Shown in pieces: positions 30,801 to 39,500 of a stretch of DNA of 64,000 bases (the first letter of the stretch is position 1; every line of letters starts with the position of its first letter). A program made the translations under genes and the position numbers. The notes below the pieces were generated by a model that did no database searches, was not told the DNA's origin, and saw only the letters and a list, made by a program, of their open reading frames with translations. Source of the DNA: Symbiodinium natans (taxonomy: Eukaryota > Sar > Dinophyceae > Suessiales > Symbiodiniaceae); assembly GCA_905221605.1 (NCBI GenBank), contig CAJNDS010002612.1:456126-520125 (forward strand), written 5' to 3'.

Positions 30801-31083
30801 GCACAATTGCTCGCCCCTGAATGTGGTTCAGGGCGACATCGTCGTGCATTGGTCGTCAGAAGTGAACTGGCACGGCCACAGACATGTCGTGAATGAGCAG
30901 TGTGAAGTGCTCTGGAGGTCTAAGGGCAAGGAGGTTGCCTTAGACCCCGCCTTCAGCAAGCTGATAGCCCTTGTGGGTAGAGTTACGCAGGTCATTGGCT
31001 GGCGGGCAACCGGAGAAGCTTCGGATCCCCGCAGTTCTACCCGGCAGGCGTCAAGGGTCCTTGCTCGTCCAACGAGGGCGTAG
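24820..31083 (+). CDS. Gag-protease-RT thumb/RNase H polyprotein, 2087 codons
   Basis: The listed start is a GTG; the frame is open from 24784 and its first ATG is at 24910, so it probably continues the upstream 88-codon frame. Residues about 300-520 are the Gag core. Two CCCH fingers (CFHFRDHGNCPKGDACPYSH and CPFFSKNGSCKKGASC...H) lie near 572-595 and 645-667, separated by a Lys/Ala/Gly linker. A protease-like LDGCAGANHV is near 765. Four CxxC-type pairs at about 1029-1088 precede a hydrophobic segment at 1098-1115. RT thumb/connection (FGFSFGISKAEV...LLGH, IQQFLGCANW) spans about 1290-1367 and RNase H (DASGIAVGG, WTDHANLT) 1420-1560. A later segment has GLGQGG as in alpha/beta hydrolases, then a CxC...CxxC cluster near 1855-1875. 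No RT fingers or palm precede the thumb. The C-terminus overlaps the integrase frame in the -1 direction. Confidence 0.9.
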   Translation: MASELVPEASGAGGDSPPRVDVSAAARELAMVPTGAAYVPATAPGSRPAGPSGPPSTAGSVPGTAEGLQAELRAIFRPDQEPVADYLTRVSRIVLALKAHGVTVSSRDLDALSTKATLLADEFSKIGGDWHPTKMVRRLRTRFSVAALRGGEDPEDAEEIQREIQCIGELILALGGKESSSQEKVWSSPSDVPVEAVGPRSPGLPQPATASGLGVGLDRGGLHTAEVAGGPSAARDLGATDGDSPLRAKLAALEMEIEALKRGSDGGGSQTGSQNPAGDFAALAAQTEALKEALAQRGGQSSITTVKTDLTWPTLTDDKSDARDVVLFYEEFEDVCALANNCRGMSAREKLLALRGRCRGSRMKTYTNAYRAAWKSGEVLSDPQAVYDRIKNKHLMFGESREEREVRVDGEHASLAKGKLTGHQFEPLFEASIADLEAVGLGKTPRELYLSYLRKMPPYLQKEIRNDKRLWPGDPKDGGLRGPQTWEESHKVVLEYEQREAAHRAVSHSVYSTTGSPSADPSVALAEAQKEIKSLKAAAKAAAKGAAAAAKAGADQTFAAASKGAGKGADKKICFHFRDHGNCPKGDACPYSHDKELRRKALAAKKGDQTFATAKGKGKGKGGGKAKANAKPKAAAKGAAKPPGTVCPFFSKNGSCKKGASCDMVHNLTTSGGTPALPANWAPPSGASMSNPFAAFSVQIGSSGVQAGVSGAAGRAAVQQHALPLSKGGRDKFATLDDLPKDWWNLADNEPGGYQYRTVVQVLDRKVECMLDGCAGANHVTEELVVGMMNRAAELGIGTEDPGFPVVRLEKWVHPEYVHGIASGAPVPLKGAAVLRVTLLEGRTADDCRPNTEIFVRCKIAARGTSDWHGLILGGRALDCAGRMGLGFRPGPDFHVLDTLGIRMPRCEDHSKTRKDRAYAFEARLSSLDDASCTEPGGGSRELLRYDGEEPLELSPGDGVLVPVVRETGVSAEGSLSEVVLPVECGVEAVPGLWPTGEGKGFVLLAAQECDHSLQPGEVVAEVRSGLVSTAACGCGAIETVFESEPSPQACADCGVAVATVDHDPCFACGSASRAAARSFQGCSSCARSFGRLRTGARIGVLSVLAAVTVLASVWGGSGPVGRPVEEPGVLTCLDHLPSVDSWWEAPGGYASVWGRRPAQKDLETLAVEKAPYETCLLQRAGEAWRLWDTRDLRVAESVACSDEVPVTERLAVFRTRKGPRWAGWREGSATAGRGASDAVRPADAVDTARCPSYHIVESWDIDKMIEEPPTDYYYEQLAADMRARHPKACPHLLDHLVSLEGFLDKSILFGFSFGISKAEVCVSKGKLLGHNIGRDGSSPDEERCQAVIDFPPLWEKLHIQQFLGCANWLRGYLPVEYGHAAKILGQWQKPGAVFPEGGLGSAATEGCKAFKAIKRMMQNRINLATFDEASAADGSCPLEQIADASGIAVGGSVVQMTRDLSQLKVLMTHSKSLTPAQQNWPPLIQEAFAQLEVKRATRRMFGSIRTLCWTDHANLTRAQTSDIGMDPKLVRWVAEILMDGSEIRSLSGRSATLGDSFSRNPKDRDALLAARTKDLEGLSGQLRGFDLDQYLGEGTEGDGPVPWAVGNDAVPEPAGRVQAAAVPMCVVAALPVRVMVVFDYARWKEQDAELTEIRRVFQASLPGVSVAVRGCWGPFEDTDGLASHFDCGAGRLAGTKKIKRIRVDLLTSCAKVLREASGFRPQFLVGLGQGGLVTAVLRWPLVVELTLQARNLQRKEARAVGEAWAGIKAIWAVRPRLWRTQQGHLEVAEACPELKKDFPEPPLRGFGIVGKQALGAEVLRSLRLDAVRSIDDASIRGMLDEPSRPLWDHEGLCICGKRTYLFSRCPACIEKEAVDTSVEIAEREEPEPPLEGDLEAHEVGLEVNSVLATLDRTGGLVRVRSSTIQQWAVGFRTTPKDAPVPTAYGMLSGKIWKKSHSMKLSLGSQHKDLSKWGDVKPYWTTWVVREDGAVVAGHNCSPLNVVQGDIVVHWSSEVNWHGHRHVVNEQCEVLWRSKGKEVALDPAFSKLIALVGRVTQVIGWRATGEASDPRSSTRQASRVLARPTRA
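25515..25536 (+). promoter_or_regulatory. bulged-G hairpin inside gag
   Basis: Outer stem CGCG/CGCG, bulged G, inner stem CCC/GGG, loop GTGACCT. The loop is identical to the leader copy at 24461, whose inner stem is TCC/GGA. Confidence 0.65.
28022..28051 (+). promoter_or_regulatory. bulged-G hairpin inside the Cys-rich coding segment
   Basis: Outer stem TGCG/CGCG with a further CTTGC/GCAAG extension, bulged G, inner stem GTCC/GGGC (one G-T pair), loop GCGTCCA. Confidence 0.55.
29661..29682 (+). promoter_or_regulatory. bulged-G hairpin downstream of RNase H
   Basis: Outer stem GCG/CGC, bulged G, inner stem GCC/GGC, loop GTGTCCA. Confidence 0.6.
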
Positions 31084-31154
31084 AAGGGCATTGGACCGCG
31101 GGCGCTATTAGTCGCGGAAAGAATGCCAATGAGTGCAAGCTGAAGGGTAGAGTT

Positions 31155-33314
31155 TTGGCGTTTATGGGTGAAGAGCACAAGGGCCCTGCAGTGGTTCTAG
31201 AGCTCGTTAGCCATAGCCCCATCCTGTGCATTTGGGACCATTCCTCAACCAAGGTCAAGGTCGAGTTTAAGGGCGGTGTTCCGTCTTTGAGCCTGATCGC
31301 GGAGGAGGACGAAAATCGTCGTGAGCAGCTTGCGGTCGAGGCAAGGGACGCGGCGAACATTTCGGAGTTCCGGGTCACGGGATCCCTTCGTACGGCGTGG
31401 TACGAGGGCCAGCGGCGCGATCCCTCATTGGCGGGCTCGATTCGCAAGCCAGAGCCGCCGATGGTGATATCCGGAGACGGGTTGCTTGAGCGCGAGGTGA
31501 CCCTCAGGACGGGTCAAACCGTCGTTGTCACAGTGGTTCCCAACGGGGCTGCGGGCGCGAATGGAGTGACCTGGCGCCGCGCTTGCTACAATTCAGTCCA
31601 CTGCGGAGTCCTTGGGGCCCATAGGTCTGCTGAGGTTACCATCAAGCTGCTAGAGAGGGCAGTCTGGTGGCCCGACTTAGAGAAAGATGTGCGGACCTGG
31701 GTCGCCAAATGTCTCGCTTGCATTAAGGGCCGCTCTCGACCGACGAAGGTCGAGGCTCGTGCGGTCAAATGTGGCGCCGAGACATGCTGGCAGGAAGTCA
31801 GCGTGGACTGTGAAGGCCCGAACCGAGAGGACAGGGAAGGGCATAGGTACTCGCTTACGTACTTCGATTGCCTCAGTCATGCTGTCCTCCTCGAGCCGAT
31901 GAGGTCTCTGACTCATGCTGAAGTCAGGAGGGCGTTCGTGCGCTGTGTGCTTCGCAGCAGGACGATCCCGAGCCTCATCAGGTCGGATAGAGGGCCAGAG
32001 TTCAAGAATGCGCTCATGGCAGAACTCAGCGCTATGCTTGGGACCGAGTGGCGGTTCAGCGCGCCCTTGAGGCCTTGTGAGTTGGGCGCAAACGAGCGAG
32101 TCCACCAAGAAGTTCAAAAGGTGCTGGGGGCGGTCGTCAGGCAAGTCGGCGCCTCCCTTTCCGAAGCTTGGTCGGATTGGCTCGTGGTGGCGGAGTACGT
32201 CATAGATAACACTCCGGGACCCCACGGGTATACCCCGAGGGACCTAGAGCGGAGCTGGTCGCTCGCTCTACCACTTGAAAAGGACGTCCTGCGAGACGCC
32301 TTGCAGTTTGAACCCATCTCTGATTGGGCTCGGAGCCAGTTTAAGCAGTTCTCGGAACTAGCTGCTGCGGTCCGAGAGCACTGGACGCGGTCTTCAGAAG
32401 CGCGGGCGAAACTTGCAAATCGCCATAGGCGCACTGTGGACCTTAAGCCAGGCGACCGAGTGGTCTGGAACGCTCCGAGGGCCCGTTCAGAGGGGGCGGG
32501 GCGTGTGCCTTGGAAACCGGGTCTGACCGGCCCCTGGCGCGTGTTGGAAGTCAAGGGCCACAGGCTCACCTTGGAGCCCGTGTCGATGGAGTCGGGGGGT
32601 ACTTCTTCCGCCCGGCGCGGCCCGATGGAGGCGCACGCAGAAGACTGCATTCTTGTTCCTGCGGATGCAGATGGCGCGGAATCCCGCGAGCCGGTCGTCT
32701 TTGAGGACGATGGAACCGGCGGGGACGGCTCGTCTCGCCCCAGCTTAGGGCAACAGGTTCAAGGCGACGCCAAGCAAGTGGAGTTCACGCTGACCAGGCG
32801 CGGGAGGGACTTCGTCCTCCGCCTTGGTGACCGCATTGCCTATCGGGGTGTAGGTGGAGGCCCGAAGGTGTGCAGGTTAGGGCGGGTCACGCAGGTAGAT
32901 GCTGCCCGTGCGCAGGTCGGCGTGCACCGCTATCTCCCCGACGCCAGCGGGGTTCGCGTCAAATGGCGGCTTGCATACATCGCCGAGGACGGTGCGCTCA
33001 CGCTTTCAGAGGGGACTCGTCCGGCCCACGAAGCGGTTTCCGTCAGGGAGATCATTTCCAAGATCGACCTGAACCGCGACGGCGTGCTTGCTGCAGCCTC
33101 GGCCAGAAAGTTGGACAAGGGAGCGTACTCGTTGCAGGACAGGACGCTCGAGAGAGCGTCTCGCACTGGCACGGGTGTGCTCTCGATCCGAGAGGCCCTC
33201 GCGGACCTCTTGGTCGCGGAACCCCGCGTGTTGCAGCCTAGGCTTCCCCAGAGTCGGGTGCTGTCGAGAGTTGGTTCCGGCAGTATTTCCTTGGAGGGGT
33301 TGCCGATGTCTTAG
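31155..33314 (+). CDS. integrase of the 17.3-kb element (Ty3-like)
   Basis: The frame is open from 30981 and overlaps the end of the preceding polyprotein. It probably has no separate start (the first codon here is a TTG), and reading continues from the upstream frame by a -1 step near a CCCC run at 31027-31030. An HHCC zinc finger (VHCGVLGAH...CLACIKG) at about 144-188 precedes the catalytic core with Asp in SVDCEGP, Asp in RSDRGPEF and Glu in GANERVHQEV. The spacings are 59 and exactly 35 residues. A GPY/F-like module (GDRVVWN...GLTGPWRVLE) follows near 430-470. The enzyme inserts cDNA into the genome. The C-terminal 200 residues are unrecognised. The next frame again continues in -1 at a CCCC run near 33245. 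Confidence 0.92.
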   Translation: MAFMGEEHKGPAVVLELVSHSPILCIWDHSSTKVKVEFKGGVPSLSLIAEEDENRREQLAVEARDAANISEFRVTGSLRTAWYEGQRRDPSLAGSIRKPEPPMVISGDGLLEREVTLRTGQTVVVTVVPNGAAGANGVTWRRACYNSVHCGVLGAHRSAEVTIKLLERAVWWPDLEKDVRTWVAKCLACIKGRSRPTKVEARAVKCGAETCWQEVSVDCEGPNREDREGHRYSLTYFDCLSHAVLLEPMRSLTHAEVRRAFVRCVLRSRTIPSLIRSDRGPEFKNALMAELSAMLGTEWRFSAPLRPCELGANERVHQEVQKVLGAVVRQVGASLSEAWSDWLVVAEYVIDNTPGPHGYTPRDLERSWSLALPLEKDVLRDALQFEPISDWARSQFKQFSELAAAVREHWTRSSEARAKLANRHRRTVDLKPGDRVVWNAPRARSEGAGRVPWKPGLTGPWRVLEVKGHRLTLEPVSMESGGTSSARRGPMEAHAEDCILVPADADGAESREPVVFEDDGTGGDGSSRPSLGQQVQGDAKQVEFTLTRRGRDFVLRLGDRIAYRGVGGGPKVCRLGRVTQVDAARAQVGVHRYLPDASGVRVKWRLAYIAEDGALTLSEGTRPAHEAVSVREIISKIDLNRDGVLAAASARKLDKGAYSLQDRTLERASRTGTGVLSIREALADLLVAEPRVLQPRLPQSRVLSRVGSGSISLEGLPMS

Positions 33315-33385
33315 AGGTTGCTTGGGGTGACGCGGTCGTCTCCGACGCGGCTAGGAGGCACGGGTACAGGGTTGTTCCCGCTTTT

Positions 33386-35659
33386 GTGCAAGGCAAGCAG
33401 GCCTACGGGATCACCTGGAACCTGGCCGCAGAAGAGCACTTAGAGGCAATTAGCGGCGCTGTTTTGCGCACAGAGCCGAAGGTGCTCGTGATTGGGCTTG
33501 AGGGCAAGAATGTGCCCCGGGCTTTCCTCCAGCTAGTCGTCCGGTGTGCGCAGGAACGCACGCGCGCGGGCGCCCACGTCGCGCTGCATTTGCAGGCACA
33601 AAAAGGCGAGTGGGAACCCTGGCGGCTAGAGGAGTGGGGCGCCTTGTTTGGGACGCTCGCAGAGCCACGCTGGCCTTGGGCTTTCGTGCGGGCTGACATA
33701 TGCCAGTTCGCGCGGGCCAGTGGCCGCGGCAACCTCGTTGAGAGCGGGGCCCTGTGGCTCGCCGATTTCAGCTTAGAATCGGTAGGTTTGAGGTGTAGTA
33801 GGCCGGATGCGTTAGGCGCAGTGCAGCACAAGCACGTTGAGCGCGCGCAAGCCGACTACAACCTCATAGGGGCGGCTTTCTGCGCATCGCTCCAGGACCT
33901 TGGTCTGAGGGGCGCAGAAGAGCTGTGCACCGCTGCAGTTGAAAGCTTTCCAGCCACTGCGGGTGCAGATAGCGCCGCGGCTGCGCCACAGCCCTCTCCA
34001 GTCGTTCCCCTCCCGGACGTGCGCTCGGGCGAGGACCTCACGCCAGCAGAGCGTGCGGAGCTGGATAAGGAGGTGGATAAGTACGCCGCTGAGAAGGAAG
34101 CGTTTTGGCGGACCAAGGCGGACGCCAAGGACTGGGATTCCGTCCGGGCTGACCTTGAGGTCTATGCTCTTGCGGGCGAGAAGGTCGCGGAGGATCCTAG
34201 GCGCACCGAGGCCTATAGAGACCTCGTATGGTCGGGTTTGAAGATCGAGCCTGGACCAACCAGACCAGGGCTGACCGATGCTGACATCGCAGCCGTCAGG
34301 GAGGTCATACGGCGAAAGGCCGCTGGGTTCTGGGTGGAGGACACCACCAGGACCACGGTCAGGAAGTTCGCCCATGACTGCATCCCCACCGGGCCGCCGG
34401 TCTCGTCCCAGCCTCACAGTCTGAGGGGCGAGTCCGCGCAATGGGTCGACGACAAGCTTGAAGAAGAATGCAAGCGGGGTCAGTTGATCCGCGGCAGCTC
34501 GGCTTGGGGATCTGCGCCGTTTCCGACCAAGGAAATGCCCAGCTACAAGCGGCATAGGAAGCGACGCTTGGTGGTTGACTACCGCCGTGTGAATGCCCGA
34601 ATTAAGCGCTCCACGTACTATTGTCGGCGGGGTAGCGATGTGCTCGCCGCCGCAGTAGGTTCGGTTTGGTATACCTTCGTGGATGCGGTTAGTGGGTTTA
34701 ATCAGATTAGGAACACCAAGCGTGCTCGCGAGGTGTTGGCCATTGTGGCAAGATCAGGGAAATATCTCCCTGTCGGCCTCACCTTTGGCCCGATTAACGG
34801 CCCAGATGATTTCAACTTTGTGGTTGATAGGGCCTATGCCCCCGGCAGAGGTAGGCGCCTTAAGTATACTAAGGAGTGGATAGCCTACGTGGATGATCTT
34901 ACTGTTAGGACGGGTAGGGTCATTGATGGGCAGTTTTTCACTGATGCCCAAGCCGAGGGGGCGGTGCGCGAAGCGTGCGCCAAGGGGGCAGTCGCGGCTC
35001 CGCAGAGCGCGTCGTCTGCTCTTGAAGCCTTAGGCGTTCGCGGTGCGCACAACTCCAAGCGCGCGAACCATGACGCGGCGCGCTCAGACCAGAATCACCC
35101 CACGCGCGTTCTGATGCTCAGGATGTTGGGGCTGTTCGGGTGTTTCTGTGTTCAGGGCGGGTGTTTTTGGGGCGGGCCGTTTCCCAGGTCGCCGGTCTGC
35201 GGGCAGAAGGATTTTTCGTCGTTCGTCGCGTGCAGCTTCGTTCGTTTGTCCCGCAGCCAGTGTCTTGCAAGCAGGCCTAGAGGTTCGGTCCAAGGTCGAA
35301 GCAGAAGCCGTAGAAGCCTTAAAGCCCAGACCTTAAGAAAACTCCCCAAACCCCCGCCGCAGCGGTTCAAGTGTGTTGTAGAGCCTAGGGTAGGTAGTCC
35401 CTCCCCGCGTTCGTGCCTGTGCACTGCGCCCCGCTGCGGGTCGCGACCAGACCGCGCGGGAGCGACCAATCGGTCGCCCGGACCTTCGTGGTCAACCACA
35501 AGGCCCCGCTGCGGGCCGTGCCCTGGCCGCGCGGGAGCGGCTACCTACCACTACTGCACACCGGCCCCTTGCAGCGGGCCGTGTCCTGGCCGCTCAAGGG
35601 CGCGTCAGGTTTTCCTCGCCCATCGGAGGTCCAGCAAAGTCGCGGGCCTCAGTGCCGCG
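33386..35659 (+). CDS. methyltransferase-like remnant plus RT fingers/palm
   Basis: The frame is open from about 33242 and continues the integrase frame in -1; the first codon here is GTG. The N-terminal 160 residues resemble the methyltransferase-like module of related elements: a glycine-rich start (EVAWGDAVVSDAA, before 33386) and the CQFA...ALWLADFSL...RC...H pattern. The Pro-Cys catalytic motif is not kept. Residues 300-520 are RT fingers and palm: RRLVVDYRRVNARI, FVDAVSGFNQI (motif A, D433), LTFGPINGPDDF (motif B region) and YVDD at 501-504. After about residue 550 the composition becomes Arg/Cys/Pro-rich and looks like untranslated sequence that happens to stay open to the Tpt1-like ATG at 35660. 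The RT thumb and RNase H are missing here and lie upstream at 28.7-29.5 kb. Confidence 0.85.
35435..35594 (+). promoter_or_regulatory. three bulged-G hairpins before the Tpt1-like start codon
   Basis: Hairpins at 35435-35456 (inner stem GTC/GAC, loop GCGACCA), 35510-35531 (GCC/GGC, loop GTGCCCT) and 35573-35594 (GCC/GGC, loop GTGTCCT). In the third the outer closing pair changes to A-T (AGCG/CGCT), which is compensatory. The next in-frame ATG is at 35660. Confidence 0.7.
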
Positions 35660-36337
35660 ATGGGTGGAGGAGGGTCGAAGGGCAGGGGCAAGAGCAAGAG
35701 CCCTGGCCCTAAGGGCCGGAGGGGCCCGCCCACGATTGACGACGTGCAGCGCAGGCTAGTCCGATGCATGCGGCACGGCGAAGCTGGTTGCAGAGGCCGG
35801 TTCGCTCCGGGCGGCCTCTACCCGGTTGATGAGTTGATCGAGCAACTTGGCATCACCATCAACCAGTACAACCAGGCGGTCGCGCACGACGCCAACCAGC
35901 GGAAGCCGAGGTTAGATACCTCGCACGCTGGCTTCCTGCGTGCCTTCCAAGGCCACTCGGCCGATTGCGGCCATCCTATGGGGTTCATGATGGAGGGTCT
36001 AAGTGAGACCGCCATCAACGATCTTATAGACCGGTATGGCCCGGCCATGTGGCACGGCACGGACCTGCATGTCGTGCCAAGCCTGATTCAGAACGGCTTG
36101 ATCCCCGGCGGCGGGCCGGGAGGCCGCCTCGGAGTGCACTACGTCCTAGGCCACTGCCCCACGCAGTGGGAGGACGGGAGACGCGGGTTCCGCCGCGGAT
36201 CGACTTGCATAGTCGAAGTCCGGCTGGCGGTCCTGCGGGACGCCGGAGTGCCTATCTATTCGGGAGCGGATGGGGTGGCTCTCACTGGCCAGATTAGGGC
36301 CACCGGCATCTCCCGCATCTGGGCACTCCCCAATTAG
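35660..36337 (+). CDS. KptA/Tpt1-like RNA 2'-phosphotransferase domain
   Basis: The 225-residue product from ATG 35660 begins with a basic Gly/Ser/Lys stretch. It is in frame with the RT module upstream, so it could instead be the C-terminal domain of a fusion. It carries the family landmarks in order: RLVRCMRHG (the Arg-His pair of the N-terminal helix), YPVDELIEQLG, LRAFQGHS (family IRAxQGHS, containing the second conserved Arg), WHGTDLHVVPSLIQNGL, RLGVHYV (family R-x-HVHL) and ADGVALTGQI. Tpt1/KptA enzymes remove an internal RNA 2'-phosphate by transfer to NAD+ and also ADP-ribosylate some nucleic-acid phosphates. Its role in a retrotransposon is unknown. It may act on RNA ends created during element RNA processing. 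Confidence 0.85.
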   Translation: MGGGGSKGRGKSKSPGPKGRRGPPTIDDVQRRLVRCMRHGEAGCRGRFAPGGLYPVDELIEQLGITINQYNQAVAHDANQRKPRLDTSHAGFLRAFQGHSADCGHPMGFMMEGLSETAINDLIDRYGPAMWHGTDLHVVPSLIQNGLIPGGGPGGRLGVHYVLGHCPTQWEDGRRGFRRGSTCIVEVRLAVLRDAGVPIYSGADGVALTGQIRATGISRIWALPN

Positions 36338-36533
36338 GGCTCGCCTGTTTACTCAGTCTTGATTGCTGAGTTAGAAGTGGATCGGTTGATCCAGCATGTC
36401 GACCTAAGGAGTTTAGGCGACGCCAGTGCGGGCCCATACCCGCCGTTGGGGCGAGGACCGAGACTGGGCACGGTCCAAGCGTCCCAAGCTGCTGCGGCCG
36501 CGCGGCGAGCTCCTCGACGGTTGTGCTGGCCCC

Positions 36534-36555
36534 TGCGGGCCGTGTCATGGCCGCG
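36534..36555 (+). promoter_or_regulatory. bulged-G hairpin containing the start codon of the last gene
   Basis: Outer stem TGCG/CGCG, bulged G, inner stem GCC/GGC, loop GTGTCAT. The ATG at 36547 uses the last two loop bases and the first base of the 3' stem, so folding would hide the start codon. Confidence 0.65.
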
Positions 36556-39500
36556 GGGGCCGCCCAACCTGTTACCCCTCCTAAGGCCGCGCCTAAGGCC
36601 AAAGGGCGTCCCTCAGGGACTCCTAGGACTTCGATCGTTCCAGCGAAGCCCAAGGTGTACCCTAGGCGCAACGTCCCTGGCCCCAATGTCCTCGAGGCCG
36701 AAGACTCGCTCGAGGAAGAGGCAGCCCGAGAAGCTGAAGGTGTCGAGGAAGATAGTTCCAGCTCGGATCTTCCCGACACGCGGGCGCCTCCAGCCGCGGT
36801 CAAGGTGAAGGAGGACGAGGAGCCCGCTGATGGGGCCCATGCCGAGAGCACAGAGGAAGGGTTCCTCGAGCTCGGCCAAACGGTGGTCAGCAGCGCGAAG
36901 GAGTACCTCGCGCGGTCCGAAGCTCTTCTGAGAGCGCAGAAGCTCCAGTCGAAGATACTGGAGGTGGCGGGAACCGCGATGGTGAAGCTAGAGAAGATCA
37001 CCAAGCGTGAGGAATCCCTCAAAACACTGCGCCGAGAGGGAGAGAGTCGGGCGGCCGGGGAAGGCGCCGACGGGGAAGAGGTGTCTGACGATGGTCAGGA
37101 CGCCCCCGGGGTTGCGGGGTCGAGCAGTTCCGCCAGGCCTTCAGGAGGCGGGACCGCCCAGTCCGCCCCGGCCCCGGAGGAGCCTCGCCCCAATGCTGAC
37201 GGCCACTATGGATGCTCGGCTCCTGGATGCGGGCTGGCCTTTGAGTCGCTGGTGCAGTACCACTTGCATCAGGCGGCCTGCCATGGCGCCTCTCTTCCGC
37301 CCAACCTGGGGATCAGCCCCTCCGCACCTCTTGACCCTTTTCGTCAAGACTGGCGGGGACGGTTGTTCCGCCGAAGAAAGGACGGTGAGTATGGGGAGGT
37401 GCCCATGCTCCGAGTGATTCGGTACCACAAAGCTAACGGGTACGATCACTCGAAGGTCCCGCTCCTGAAAAGAGGGGACCGAATCCAGCTTGAAGACGGG
37501 TCGCACCACATTTATGGTGGTAGTCATCCGCCGGGGTGGCTTCGCGACGACCCCGAGCTGGATCCCGCTCCAGAGAGCAGCAGTGGAGGGTCCACGCCCA
37601 AGAGCGAGCCCAGAGAGGAGGCCGAGCCGAGACCTCCACGGGAAGCCGCTCCGCGCGGGCGGGCCCTCGAGCCGCCGAAGAGCGACGTTCAGCAACGCCT
37701 TGCAGAGCGCCGTTCCAAGCGGGATTATTCGCCAGACCTGGTGACGCCTCTTGACTATCTCCATGCCCAGGAGATCGATTCCTTCTTCGCGGGCGACCCA
37801 GCCGCGGACAGCCTTGACGTCATTCTGATGCGCGCCGAGGTTCGCACTGAGTCCCACCTCAAAGTTGGCCGGGAGGAGGAAGAGCCCCTGGTCAAGGAGG
37901 AACAGGAGGAGGAAGCTGAGGTTGTCAAAGACGAGGAGGTCTCGGTTGAGATGGAGGAGGGCACCGCGGATGAGGCGGACGATGTCGCCCTCCCAGCCAA
38001 CCGAGCCTACGTCGAAGGCCGCTTTTACCCCTACGGCAGCTGGCGGTGCTTCTTCTGCGAAGCCATTAACCCGGTCACCGAGGACCAGTGCCTCACCACG
38101 CACGCGGGCGGCCCGAACGCGGGCGCCCCGTGCGACGGCCGATGGATCAATGGGATCGACATCGGGTGGTGGGAGGTAGATCCTCAAACCGCGCCGGAGC
38201 AATGGCGGCGGAGGTTTTCTGCCGAAGAGCTTGAAGAACAGCAAGCGCGGGCAGATGCCGCGAGGCTTCTCAGCGATGAGGAGCTCGCTGAAGCCCTCCA
38301 GGCGGCCGAGGAGGCGCGGGCGGCCGAGCGCGCCAAGAAGCGGGAGCGGCGCCAGGCGGAGAAGGCAGAGCGCGATGATCACATCAGCGAGGCGCTCCGC
38401 ATAGCAGGGTGGCAGTGCCCTAACTGCTATGAATGGAACCTTTCATTCAGGCAGCTGTGCTTTCGGTGCAGCACGCCTCTCCGCTTGGCAGAGGTCGTTT
38501 CCCGCGGGATCCCTGATCCGCGGCGCGGCGAAGAGAGGGACTCGGGCTCCGAAAGCAGCCAGGACGAGCTGGAGTACGAGATCCTTCTGGCCAATCGCGC
38601 GATGGATCAAGAAACCATCCAACCTCTTCTTAGAAATAAACACAAGAAGAGGGGCGGCAAGAGACGTCGCGAAGAAGCGACGTACGGCAAGGGCCGCGAC
38701 CCTTGGAGTGCTTGGGCAGACGCCCGTGGCAAGGGCCAGGGCAAGCCGAAGGGCAGAGGCAAGTCCGATGCCAAGGGCAAGCCCAAGGGGAGGGGCAAGT
38801 ACGCCTGGGGCGCTTTCGCCGCGGGCATTGTTGCCGCGCTCCAACCCCGCCCAAGCACAAGCTGGGTCCCAGCCTTCCCGTGCGGGTCGGCCCGGTCGCC
38901 GCCAAGTGTTCCGCTTCCGCCGCGGACCCCCTTTTTCTTGGGTCGCGGGCTCCTCAATCGGTTGATGCACGCCCTCAACGGGAACATCAACGGCTGGTGG
39001 GGCCTGGCGGCTGCAGCGTCGGCGCCGATTGCCTTGCAGTTGCACCGCGGGGTTGTGCATGTTGTCGAGGACTCCATGCACGCGGTTGCAACGGTTTCGG
39101 CCGACGTAGTCGAGGAAATCGGTCATGGGGCCAGGCGGACCGTGTGGGTCGCCGGAACAGCCATCACTCTGGTAGTAGTGATTTTGTGCGGCGCTGTTCT
39201 GTGGTACGTGAGTCGTGCCGTTGCCAATCGCATTGCGCATATGCGACATGGCAACACCGCGGCCCCTGAGGCGCGGCTGTCTCAGCTCCTTGGCTCCGAA
39301 GCGACGTTTGAGGTCGCGAGCTCCAAGAAAGGGGTGACCCATAAGGTTTGGGTGCACCTCAAGGAGGAGACAGCTGCCTGTGGCTGTCGTGCTTACCTGG
39401 CAGAAGGACGCTGCGGGCATTGCGATGCCGCAATGGACACCGCTCGTTCCCTAGGGTTTTTGCACGCGGCCCAGCGAGGCGCGGGTCCTGCGCTCACAGA

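Noticed and set aside
37141-39420. Long minus-strand frames of 325 and 413 codons
   Set aside because: They are antisense to the zinc-finger/PLD gene and show no domain; GC-rich codon usage leaves the antisense frame open.
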